Assembly: GCA_015499995.1 (NCBI GenBank)
Contig: JADNRV010000024.1
Location: 372,001-436,000 of the forward strand
Direction: 5' to 3'
Source of the DNA: Flammula alnicola
Taxonomy: Eukaryota; Basidiomycota; Agaricomycetes; Agaricales; Strophariaceae
Length of the DNA: 64,000 nucleotides
The first letter of the stretch is position 1; each line of letters begins with the position of its first letter. Under the pieces are notes generated by a model. It saw nothing but the letters and a program-made list of their open reading frames with translations. It did not search any database and was not told where the DNA came from. This document shows positions 10,542-21,371 of the stretch, piece by piece. The position numbers and the translations under genes are program-made.

Positions 10542-13411
10542 TCCTGAACTACATCAACATTGCCAGTATCAGAATGAAACGAGTATGGACTTCCAAAGTT
10601 CCAGAACACTCACATCGACTGGCTTCAGCAGCTGTTGCCCGATTCTGCACGAGTTCGATCTGGAAAATGTTATGAAAGTATCATAGTATGTAAGCGAACG
10701 GAAGTCACATTCAGCTTGAGAACATACCCAGAGGAGGAAGGAGATAGCCAGTATATATGAGTATTGTCAGCTATGCCTAAAATTAAATACCGACCCACTG
10801 CAATGTGTGAGACATGGTCAGTGAGCATAGAATGTCACTGGCAATGGTGTGGAGGCACATACTTGCTGGAGGTGCACAAAATCAGAGTGATTGCGACTGT
10901 CAGAGAGGCGATCGGTGCTCAACAACAAGTTCACTTACTTCCTGGAAATGCACAGGTGAGACGGAATCGTCAGAGGGTCAGTTGGTGCTCGATCAACAAG
11001 TTCACGTACAAGCTGGAAATGCGCAAGCAAGGCAGAATTGTCAGAGGGCTGGTCGGTGCTCAATCAATAAGTTCACGCACTCGCTGGAAATGTGCAAGTG
11101 AGATGGAATCGTTGGAGGGCCGGTCAGTGCGCAATCAACAAGTTCACGTACAACCTGGAAATGTGCAAGCAAGAAGAAATCATCAGAGAGCTGGTAGGTA
11201 CCCAATCAACAATTCACGTACAATCTGGAAATGCACAGATGAGATGGAATCGTCAGAGGGGCAGTTGGTGCTCAATCAATAAGTTCACATACATTCTGGA
11301 AATGCGCAAGGGAGACGGCATCATCAGAGAGCCGGTGGGTGCCCAATCAACAAGTTCACGCACAAGCTGGAAATGCACAAGCGAGACGGAATTGTCAGAG
11401 GGGCGGTCGGTGCTCAATCAACAAGTTGACTTACTTTCTGGAAACACACAAGTGAGATGGAATCGTCAGAAGGGTGGTCGGTGCCCAACAAGTTCACTTA
11501 CTTCCTGGAAATGCGCAAGTGAGATAAAATCGTCAGAGGGACGGTAGGTGGTCAATTGACAAGTTCACTTACTTCCTGGAAATGCATAAGGAATCGTCAG
11601 AGGGGCAGTTGATGCTTAATCAACAAGTTCACGTACATACTGGAAATGCACAAGGGAGAAGGAATCGTCAGAGAGCCAGTAGGTGCCCAATCAACAAGTT
11701 CACATACAATCTGGAAATGCACCGATGAGACGGAATCGTCAGAGGGCCGGTCGTTGCTCAATCAACAAGTTCACGTACATTCTGGAAATGCGCAAGCGAG
11801 AAGTAATTGTCAGAGAGCCGGTAGGCCCAATCAATAATTCACGTACAAGCTGGGAAAGAATGTCCAGTCCTCAATAAACAAGTTCACGTACATACTGGAA
11901 ATGTGCAAGCGAGACAGAATCGTCAGAGGGGCGGTCGGTACGCAATCAACAAGTTCACGTACAATCTGGAAATGCACGGATAAGACGGAATCGTCAAAGG
12001 GGGCATGCACAATCAACAAGTTCACGTACTCGCTGGAAATGGGCAAGCAAGACGAAGTCGTCAGAGGGCCAGTCGGTGCACAATCAACAAGTTCACGTAC
12101 TTTCTGAAAATGTGCCGGCGAGACGGAATCGTCAGAGGCGCGGTCAGTTGCGCAATCAACAAGTTCACGTACATCCTAGAAACGATCACAGGCGAGGAAA
12201 TTTGAGAATAGTGCAAATGCATCTCTACCAAATGCCTGTATTTACCTGCTCGACTGGCATAATCTGAATATTGCGAAAGTCCACGATGCTCAGGTCCCTC
12301 AAAGGTGGTTCATCTGTATGTATGGCCGTATTTTCCCAAATGAAGCGTCGTTCGCAACGCCGACTAGAATGCAGCCATCATGAAATGCAAGGAAGAATGG
12401 CAAATTACGCTTACCACTCTAACCATCCTTCGTCCGGCATCACACCAACATCTGTTTTATAACATCGTGGACATGTCGTCCTCTGAAGCGCAGCAGACTC
12501 CGGCGTCAGCTTTACCCTCCTCACCTTCATGCTCATGACAAGAACCGCCCCTTTCCTCACCACTGAAGCCCATTCAACTGGATCAGACTTTACGAACGAC
12601 TTGCCATCCTCGCTGGAAATGCTGTATTCGCGCTGCATAACATAGTCGTGACCGATCTTTCCCTTGAAGTGATACATCAGAATATCGTGAAGTTTCTGTA
12701 ACTGACATATGAGTGTATACTCGAGTAGAAGGAAATGCACATAAAAGACGCACGTCTGGTGAGTAGCAAAAGTCCATTGGCAACGTCATCGGTTTCCCGA
12801 ATGCATCTATCAGGATCACGGCGTTTTCACAACCGTACCCAAGGGATGGAGGTAGTTGCTTCTGTATTGTGACTATCTCTTTCCTTATTGAGGCCAAGGC
12901 CTCTCTGTTCACATCGGCGTAGTAGGAAGTTAAGGAACTGAGGTAGCATGGCATTAGTGACGATGAAGATGTTTAGTGCGAGATCCAACTTACATTCCAG
13001 TCCACTCAAAAACACTGTAATATTTTGTTTATGTTGCGAAAGCTTCTGTCTGAACTCTGCAACGTCGGTGGCCTTAAAAAGACCCCACCCGATTTTGCGC
13101 CAAGAGGAGCTCCGTCCCCCACCACCGAGAGCTTTCTGGTACGACTTGATACGATCCCAGAACTTCTCCAGCAACTTGAGACACGTTGCGGCTTCTTCCT
13201 TGATATCCTGTACCACAGTTTCATTGGTGGGAGTTGCACGAATTCGGTCGTTCACAAATAGCAAGGCGCGATGGAAAGAACGCAGTTCGCTGATCAAGCA
13301 TTGATACTCGTATGAGGCTCCCGTGCTGTCGTTGAGAGCTTTGTAAATTGAGAGAGCAAGGGTGGCGGCGGCGACGATGTCGCCAAAGGAGCTTGGAACG
13401 AAAGGAAGCAT
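10542..13411 (-). CDS. Fungal ubiquitin-like-domain (ULD) protein with C-terminal zinc ribbon; 3' part runs through a single-codon exon array
   Basis: The start MLPFVPSSFGDIVAAATLAL (13411) opens an alpha-helical region typical of the Agaricomycete ULD family (ISELRSFHRALL, SWRKIGWGLFKATDVAEFR). It is followed by the ULD itself (SLGYGCENAVILIDAFGKPM, then VMQREYSI and VVRKGAVLVMSM) and a CPRC...CRRC zinc ribbon. Main exons: 13411-12990, 12937-12754, 12701-12415 and 12363-12246, which sum to 1011 nt or 337 codons in frame. Exon 1 keeps frame only with a weak GTTGGA donor; the better GTAAGT four bases earlier would break it, so a frameshift is possible. After the VEQ codons the gene enters about 20 intron-like units separated by 3 nt each. 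A plausible last exon, 10659-10614, reads IELVQNRATAAEASR, then a stop at a splice junction. The family is uncharacterised; protein-protein interaction is a reasonable guess. Confidence 0.7.
10861..12175 (-). repeat. Tandem array of about 20 intron-like 71-bp units with 3-nt spacers
   Basis: Minus-strand units read GTACGTGAAC (variants GTATGT, GTAAGT, GTGCGT) ... CTCTGAC ... TTTCCAG, followed by a variable triplet and then the next GTACGTGAAC. Triplets lie at 12175-12173, 12103-12101, 12032-12030, 11965-11963, 11894-11892, 11849-11847, 11781-11779, 11710-11708, 11639-11637, 11575-11573, 11504-11502, 11437-11435, 11366-11364, 11295-11293, 11224-11222, 11154-11152, 11083-11081, 11012-11010, 10941-10939 and 10865-10863. 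Most units are 71 bp (range 45-76). Donor, branch-like CTGAC and acceptor are kept in most units; the triplet is the most variable part. Plus-strand open frames here (10764-12205) exist only because a 71-bp period rotates through the frames; they are not genes. Confidence 0.9.
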
Positions 13412-15014
13412 TTCAGGTAAGGTGGGGGCCGCCCATTCACATTGACCGAGGGCTTAAGTGTCACAGCATGGAAACCTTGTGCCGGAAATTTCCGAAATAC
13501 AAGGGTTTTCGAGGCGTGTTAATTTTCACCGCCTTTTCATTGCCTTGAGCTATCTTTATGTGATTGACATGGGCGAACAATCGAACGAGACAATAGGGCG
13601 ATGCTGCATGCCGTCGAGCGTTTAATTTGACAGATGAAAATCAGACAAGTGGTAACTTATTTGGATGTTCTTGAAGTTATATTGATACAAAAAAGGGTCA
13701 TCGTAACCGTCTCAAAATGCGTCAGTAGCAACTTCGAAACTAAAAGAAGTGACTTCATCGAAAGATTAGACAAAGAGGTCTCTTTGAAAATGAAGCTACT
13801 TGCCAAGAACGTGACTTTTCAGTGGGCGAAAAGGGGGCGGCGCCCTTGAAACGTGAGTTTCGGCATAGTGGGCCTAAGACTACTGCACGCCACGTAGGAG
13901 CAGCGCGTTGCGAGAGGCTGATGGAAATTGTTGACGCACAGTCTGATAGAGCGTAAACGCTGCGCACGGAGGCTGGCGGACGTTGGGTTGGCGTGAGGAC
14001 GACTGCAGGGTGAGAAATGATAATGAAAAGAAACAGGGATAAGACTTACTCATGTAGTCAATATCCATGCCATGTCGGCGCTGTACAAAGCCGCGAACCT
14101 ACAGATAGCCACGAATGACTTGATGGGCCCGGGGTTGGCCAAAAGAGTCGACGATGATGATGGTAAGAGACGAGGAGATCTGACATAAACGCAGCATCCG
14201 GAGGCTGGACGGCTAGTGGGCCAAGATGTGAAGATGGGCGGCAATAATAGAGGCTTTGTTGCGAGCGAAGCGAGCAATTTCTCTAGGGTTGGAACTAATA
14301 GCGAACAAACAAATACAAATTTTGCTTCGCAATGGACTCATTTCATCCTCTGTTGCTTGCGTTATATCTCAATCGTTAATGTCCTCTTTCCCATAAATTT
14401 TTGGGAATCGATAGTTTCGATCATATGAGGATCTTCAAACAAATCGAAGAAGTTTTGTCTTTCTTTCGTGTCTAGACATCTACAAAAGCACCTTCTTTGG
14501 CTGTGTCACACCACTAGGATGGCGAAGCGAACCTTTGCCCGCAGGTCTGTGGATACCTAGTACATCTCTTTCTGACTGTTGCATCAAACAGGCCGCCCTT
14601 TTCGACATCACGCTTCGGAGTATTCGCGCCTCCGGGTCCAATCGTTAGTATATCCGAGGCCTTCTACAATCCTGGATCGCAAAAGCAACGCGAAACAGGT
14701 GAGCCTTGTGAATTGAATATCTGCCCACCTTCAAGTAAATCAGTGAGCATAAGCATCCAGAAAACGATACCACATGCATCCCATCCCATCCCACCAAAAA
14801 GTAGCCAAAACAGAGCGGCAAACCGGGAATGTGGGTGTCTTGGACGCCGAGAGCGAGCTATTTTAGGTACATATGTGGTGCAGACTGCGGTACAGTTGAA
14901 AAAACAGAAGCCCCTGCGCCGCAGCAAGATCCGAGTCGCTGTCTGGTGCTGTACAAATGGCCCAAATATCCCTCTCTCATCTGTCATCGCGAGTTCTCAG
15001 AGATATTGCACAAT
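13412..15014. other. Gene-poor stretch
   Basis: Promoter side of the ULD gene and about 1.5 kb with only short unrelated open frames on both strands. No repeat or RNA gene was recognised. Confidence 0.45.
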
Positions 15015-16748
15015 ATGCTATTCTCCCTCCCAGTCGATTTACTTGTCGAACATATCCTGTCGCGTCTGTCTCTGATGACACTTATTGCGTGCCTTTCCGT
15101 CTGTCGCCAACTTCACACCATCGTCGCCTCCTCCACCACCTGAACTATATTATGGAGCTCGGAAAGAAGGCATGATCGATAACCCTTGCTGTTCATACGA
15201 GACATATCCCCGGAGTAAACGACTGGATATGCTCAGAGAACGTGCAATGCGGTGGAAAGATTTGGATGTGAAGTGGAGGGGCGAGTAAGGTGGCCGAAGT
15301 CGAAGAGGTCGAACTTCGATTCCTGCACGATCACTCCCGCCGCACAGATGCTCGCGCTTCCGACGCTACGTGGTGTAGAGGTAGAATAGTGGAGGAAGCA
15401 TACGTTGCTCGCTTACCTGTGACAGTCGCCGATACCACGGTAAAATGGGACAGGATAACTCTTGGAAAGCATATTCTCTCAGTAGGAATGGCGATAGAAG
15501 AACATGACTGATTGTCTTGCTACCTCGTAGGTAATTCCACTCGTTTGGGCTGGCATTTCCTCATAATTCATATTTAGGATGCCGTCGCAGTTAAACCTTC
15601 TGAAAAATTGGTCCAGATCCATCTTGTGTGTCGTTCCACACGCAAACCGCATCCTTTGGCTTCCTTGCCCGTCTTGGATATTTGCGCTGTTCGCTTCACG
15701 GGACTGACCGCCTCCTACATCCATATCTCAGGAGAAAACCTGACCTTCACCATCACGTATAAGGATAACACGGGCAACCCTTACACTTCCTCAATATTTG
15801 GAATTGGAAGGAAGGACGCATTAAGGCTAATATGAAGCGCTCCTTTCATGGCGGAGTGCTCTTTTTGAGAGACGACCTCTTGTTGGTCCCGAATGTGGGA
15901 TATCATGCTTCGCTCGACATTTTATATATCCTCCGTCCTCTGATGTCTCATCTCGTCACGGCGTCTCTACGGATTTTGACACTGTGAGTGTTCAATCTCT
16001 CCTCCTCCCCCAACTCGCACGAAGGGCTCATATTCAATACCTTTCAAGTATTACAACCTCAACTCCTATTTCCTCACCCTCCGTCTTCCCACCTCATACA
16101 GACCCACTACGGCCATTTGTCAATGATCCCCTCAGCGAAGTTCTAGTGTTCACCCTCGGTGTTTCCTTTCGACGCCTCGTCCAAAAGCGTTTCATTTGTG
16201 ACAAGCGTTTGATCCTTCTCAATCAGGCTCTAGCGCTCTTGCAAGTTTTTCTGAGCCAGGTCAAAGCATCGATCTCCGGCCAAGGGGGAGAACATGGATT
16301 ACTCTTTCCAAGCAGCAAAAGCACTCCCTGGGAATCATGGGGACCTCAGGCGACGTGGTGGTTACCATACGAGTTGTCTCGCAATTCAATGGACATCATT
16401 GCGACATCTAGTGGTACACGTTGCCTTTTAGACCGTGTTGAATTCGATTTTCAAACCCATTTCGAGGTGGCCCGGCTTCGGGTCCTCAATTTTGGGCTTC
16501 CCGCTCTTTTACAGTCGCCATCAGGTAATATAGAGGGCTCTTCCCTCACAAGCAAAGCCTTCACCAAGCCAGTGATTTCGTACTTGCCTTGTGCTGTCAC
16601 CAAACTACCCTGGAAAATGGGTGAAAGAAACGATGTGGATCAGGACGCTCCTTTGGATCTGAATGCAGCGAGACTAGACTGGAGTGCGGTGTGTATGGAT
16701 GATGAGCGTATCCTTTGCAATTTGGTGAGCTTGGCAGTTTTTCGATAG
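15015..16748 (+). pseudogene. Decayed F-box / beta-propeller-type protein gene
   Basis: The first codons, MLFSLPVDLLVEHILSRLSL then CLSVCRQLHTIVASST, form a clear basidiomycete F-box. Downstream blocks match the usual continuation of this family: YIMELGK, RSKRLDMLRERAMRWKDLDV, WDRITLGKHILSVGMAIEEHD, VQIHLVCRSTRKPHPLASLP, SGENLTFTITYKDN, and a long C-terminal frame from 15984. These blocks lie in at least four different frames, with stops right after the F-box (near 15140) and at 15175, 15288, 15511 and 15835, and no splice signals that would rescue them all. I therefore call it a pseudogene. Intact relatives are predicted substrate adaptors for SCF ubiquitin ligases. Individual exons could still be transcribed. 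Confidence 0.75.
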
Positions 16749-16986
16749 GACAAATATTTTGGACGCTAAAATCATTTACAGAAGGATAAATCAGGATTTG
16801 AGGTCCTTTATTTCGGATAACTAATTCATGGCGAGGCTTGTAAAGTAAAAGTTAGAAATTTAAAAAGCACGAATACGAGATGCGACGATGGAAGGGAAAC
16901 ATAAAAAATGCAAGAATTCTGGGGTTACTACTAGCGAGAAGTACTAGTGAGGCTCATCACCGTGTCCCTAATGATACCTCTCTGAA

Positions 16987-18470
16987 TTATCCGATGTACA
17001 TCTCGTCATCGTCTGCTCCTACAAATCGGATCCACTCGTCGGGTGCCTCTCTTGCTCTTGACAGAACTCGAGACGCGTTCCACTGTGCAAAGAGTGCGAA
17101 AAATCCTTGAAGGACCACCAAAGCGACATTATTCACATTCGATTGAAGCAGAGTTTGGAGTTCCCGTCGAACTGGGGCATCACTAAGCCTTCCAGGAACA
17201 CGATTCACCTCCTGAAATTCACCCAAAATGCGGATGAAACGGTCTCGAGATGTTGTGATAAATCTTCCGTGGTCGACTGGTCGACCCCGAAAGTGTTGGT
17301 GAGCTTCCTTTAAATCGCACGTGCTCAGAGTTGCAAACGTATGAAAAGCTACAAATTTTGCACTGGCATGTCAGTGGAGCACGACATTTATATAGACCCA
17401 AAGCTGAAAACGCACATTCAAAGGGAAGCTCGCCAATATTTTTACGAGAGAAAACACGGCAGAGATAAACGCACGATGCCAGTTTCTCCGCTGGAGTTGA
17501 TGGATGTGTAACAACTGCATGAGGGACACGATGATCAATGGGCGGAAGGTTATTTAAAGCAGCGACAAATGGCACGGGTTCTCCGAGTCCATCCACAACA
17601 GAGAGGACGGCATCTATCATGACATTTGCGAACTGTTTTATTCGCTTCCACCTCTGCAGCGTCGATGTCGTCATGTAACTGATCGCTTTCGGGACACCAA
17701 AGAAGTCCCCCACTGCAATGTCTTCAGGTACTTCGTCGGTGATTCGACGCCACTCAAATGTCATGCGTTGAGGGGAATTGTTGATCAAGTATTCTCCTCG
17801 GGCTATCCGAAGGATTTCCTCGAGATTCTGGTCTTTTATGAGGTCATTGTGAGAAGATCGAGTACCGCTGTCGAAGTGGATGAAAATGCGATCCTCGATT
17901 TCGTAGCATTTGAATCGACCGATGCTGGTAGAAAGGACGATACAAGTTCCACCTCCCGCTACCTCCGCCATGGCAGCGTGCTGGAAGTACTTGCTCACCA
18001 AGAAGACGAAGCCGTGTCGGGAAATACGCCCACAGTAGCAGCTACCGCGGCTGACCACGGCATCTAAAGGCACATCTGCATCATATTCCGCAAGCGCTTC
18101 ATTTGGCTGTCCCGGAAAGAGACCCAAACGGGCAAGAAGGTCGAAGGAGCAACTCCCTGCGCTGATGCGACCTGCATCAGGATCTACCGGTAGATCTTGC
18201 AGCAAGAGTGACTTTGAGAAATGCGGGATCGTCAGCGTGCCGTGTTGGGCAGAGTATTGATTCAACGAGGCATCCTTTTCGACTAGCTTGCGGACTGCTG
18301 AGGCTGAGGAGAGCACGCACATAAATATTTCATTACAAGGACAGGGAAGATAACTCACCTTGACTGGAATCTTCGTGTTGTCCTAAGTAGATGTTACCGA
18401 CTACGTTGTGAACCCCGTTGAATTGACCGCCATTAATTTCGAATTCGGAGGCTCTCTCGAAGAAAGTCAT
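16987..18470 (-). CDS. Orphan 453-aa protein with NLR-like N-terminal GGxF motif
   Basis: Three exons, 18470-18359, 18303-17416 and 17348-16987, sum to 1362 nt. The start MTFFERASEFEINGGQFNGV is followed by HNVVGNIYLGQ. This N-terminal pattern (F-x-I-x-G-G-x-F followed by V-x-G-N) is common at the start of Agaricomycete NACHT proteins and resembles the first exon of the two NACHT genes in this window. The rest shows no P-loop, repeat or enzyme motif that I recognise. It has a Cys-rich patch (CYCGRIS), a MTFEWRRITDEVPEDIAVG block and a C-terminal helix pair ending DDDEMYIG. Introns are 55 and 67 nt with good donors (GTGAGT, GTGCGT). I infer a signalling partner of NLR-like proteins from the motif alone. 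Confidence 0.72.
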
Positions 18471-19460
18471 GAAGCAAAAGAATATAGTGGGAACGGGCAA
18501 GCATTCACCTTACTTTCGTTGTTATATGGGCTTGACAAAGAACCTTAAAAGACAAAATAAATGGACACGAGTAACCGTGACATGCTATCTACCAATTGAA
18601 GAACAAGGAGTAAAACTCCGAAGTGGCGTACATATATACCGATAGTTGTCCCAGTCAATGTTGATTCGCACAGCCGCCGATCCTGTCAACTTCTCGCACT
18701 CTTGTCTTTGCTTCTCAATCACGAATGCCCTTCTTTTGCGTCTTAAGCTTCACCTTTCGTCAGTCACCCATGACTCAACTGGTAAGCTAATACGTTGGTC
18801 TTTAGAAGAGCAAAGGAGGAGATGAGGTCCATGGTGGAGGTTGAGGATGGGGTTGAAAGCGAAGGCAGCGGGGATGGGAAGAAGATATAAGCGAGTGGAA
18901 TACATGGCGGTCTTACAACGGATTCCATGTATAAATCTCGGCGTCGAACAGCATTAATAGATGGGGGTAAGAGCTCCTCCGATTCAGATGATTCACCGTT
19001 GCGAGGGTGATTGATCGCATATGTTATTTTTTCTCTCAAGGAACGGTGCCTAATCCCACTATCTATTTTCTCTTTCGCAGATAACCACACCCCCAAGATA
19101 GGATGGCTTAGACAGTGAATGCACGAGCGTGAAAGTGTGTTCGACATCCATGCCTCCGTAAATCCATCAATCGTCTAGATCTATGAAATCTCCAGCTCAC
19201 CAGGATCAACACACACTCTTTGTACCTTCTCACACCGACGGTCGACCTCGACTCCGCTGGTACCTCGACTCAACCACAACACCAGCGCCACTAGCAAGCG
19301 CCACGTCGTCTTCATCGTCATCGTCACCCCTCATCTCATTCACCAACCTCTCTCTTCTCTCGCGCCGCTCTTGCTGTGCTGTGCAGCCTCTAACCTAGTC
19401 TCTCGGTACGTATTCCTTTTAGGTACTATTCGTATGATTCTGATGTCTGGAAATTCGTAT
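18471..19460. other. Intergenic with S/T-rich open frames
   Basis: Contains the promoter of the 453-aa orphan gene and a plus-strand frame (19183-19398) with a Ser run encoded by TCGTCA-type microsatellite. The latter may be part of the relic that starts near 19460. Confidence 0.35.
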
Positions 19461-20700
19461 TTTAGAAACCTGTGAGACCTGGGATGACGATTTCGGATTT
19501 CAACCTGACAATCACGATCAAAGGAAGCGACTCGGCGAGATCCTTCGAGGGCGCCGCTCGCTGCAAAAGCACGCCTCTGCGCCGAATCGGCATGTGAGGA
19601 GGGCTGGGACAAGGAGGACGACGATGAAGATGAAGAAATTCTCAAGTTTGGAGTATTCGCGGATAAGGGGAGGAGGATAGGATGGTCACGGTGATATCCC
19701 GCCGCGCGGCTCTTCAAGCTTCCGCATCCACACCACTACCTCTGTAACCCGTCACACCTTCCTTGCTAATGTCTTTTCTGAGGCGCCCGAATCTGAATCC
19801 AAACCACCAACTTTTCCGTAATGAAGCTGCAGTCCTCTTTCGTCGGTCATTTCGGTTCCTAACACCATGTACACCTTACTCATCCACTACGACCTACGGT
19901 AGCGTTCGCGCTCCTCCCATCTTCTCTGCTGATAAACAAGGACCGCGAGCGGTGGCAGTTGAGGAAGAGGAGCTAGCCTCAGACTCAACGGATGTTCGAG
20001 CTAGATTCAATAGCTAAATCATCTAAAGATCTACTAGTACGGTTCTTGCGACATCCACGACATTATCCAGAGGCAAGTCCCATTCCATTCTTCCTGTCGA
20101 TGCACTGACCCTTATCAATTAACCACTAGCACGACAGCGAGAAAAACACTCAAGTCTCACAAGCAAGCTCGATGATATCGGCGATGGAGATGACTGCGAC
20201 GTGGACGGCATGCCCGCTAGGAACAAGAGGAGGTACGATGGGAAGCTAGCCACCGCCAGACATAGTGACGAGCAATGTACGTCGTGCCTTTCTTTCTCTC
20301 TTCTCACCATCTAAGTTGCGCACAGATGGAATATATGTATCCATACCACCGCAGCCTGTCTATACCCAACCTCCTCTGTCTGTCTTTGTATGCGTGGCAT
20401 CGGAGGTCAATCTGGTGGTGGTGCTAGGTCCACCCTGCCCATCTCGAGCGACCGCAGTCTCAGCATGTGCAACAGTAGCTCCAACAAGCGCAGTTCGCGG
20501 CTCAGCCTCTACCCAGCCCTAAGGCTCGCCGTCGTGGGACTTGAGCTGGTTTTAGGGACGAATTGGGTCCCTATATGCGCCGTAAGTGGTTGCTCTCTTC
20601 GCATAGCAATGGTGGAAGTGGCTTATATTCGTATTCTAGCTCTTCCCACATGGTAGTGGAGCTGCTAGCTGAATTGTCAGGAGGCACTTCGCCATCGTAC
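19461..20700 (+). pseudogene. Possible relic of a conserved WDDDF-motif protein gene
   Basis: In shifting frames on the plus strand one can read ETWDDDFGFQPDNHDQ followed by a basic region (about 19460-19680), then DKDRERWQLRK (about 19940), SIAKSSKDLLVRFLRH (about 20010-20060), REKHSSLTSKLDDIGDGDDC (about 20140-20200) and ARNKRRYDGKLATARHSDEQ (about 20220-20280). The order, composition and WDDDF motif look like a real ancestral protein, but stops and frame changes between blocks could not all be explained by introns. I cannot name the family with confidence. Confidence 0.4.
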
Positions 20701-21371
20701 CCCATCCGTTCGTAGACCCCACTACCGTCGACATCGGTGGCGTAAGAAATAGAGCTTTTCACGTTGGAATTGGCATCCCACTAACGTGGGTGCGCGTTGT
20801 CGGTTGTGGGTCAGGCTGTGGCTGGGGACGATTCGCTGGGAGAAGTCGAGAAGTCCCAAGGCCGAACGCAGGGGAAACCAGCTCGAACGAGAGATCTGAA
20901 GCGACGGTAAGTGGTCCATGCTCTATACGTTGTGGAAGAAGAGTCTTACGCTGTTTCAGGTGTTGTTCATCCTCTCCTTTGACGCATGCTATACTCATCA
21001 GCGATGTAGTTGGCATTGACTCGCATGATTGCGACCACTGTCCAAAGTGGTCCATTTGTTGTTCAAATCGGTAAAAATGTTGTTCAATCTCGTGGAACTG
21101 TTAAGCATGAAACGTAGAAGTAAGGCTATCGTACTAGAACTTTGGCCGTTGTAGTACTAGTACTAGTCCTTACGATGTAGACGCGTGTCGGCATCTGCCG
21201 AGTTATTTTCTGCATAATTAGGTCAAGCCGTGGTCTGTTAATTACTCTCATCAAATTCGACGACCTTGAGCAACCACGTACCATGGATTCACTATCTTCT
21301 GCCTTCTCAGGCCTCCCATAGTAAATACTTTTGGCTTCATGCTTCACTTGCGAATGGGCTGACCGCCGTGA
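20701..21371. other. Intergenic
   Basis: No supported gene. It includes the promoter region of the MYND gene starting at 21372. Confidence 0.4.

Noticed and set aside
10861..12175. CRISPR-like repeat array
   Set aside because: Variable parts are only 3 nt, repeats are 42-73 nt and imperfect, and the context is a eukaryotic gene; no cas genes.
10764..12205. Plus-strand open frames with repeated SSEGQ / NKFTYxLEM peptides, looking like a repeat protein
   Set aside because: A 71-bp period is not a multiple of 3, so the same repeat is read in all three frames in turn; no start, splice or conserved frame supports a protein.
13348..13548. Plus-strand frame antisense to the ULD start
   Set aside because: Shadow of exon 1 of the ULD gene and its promoter.
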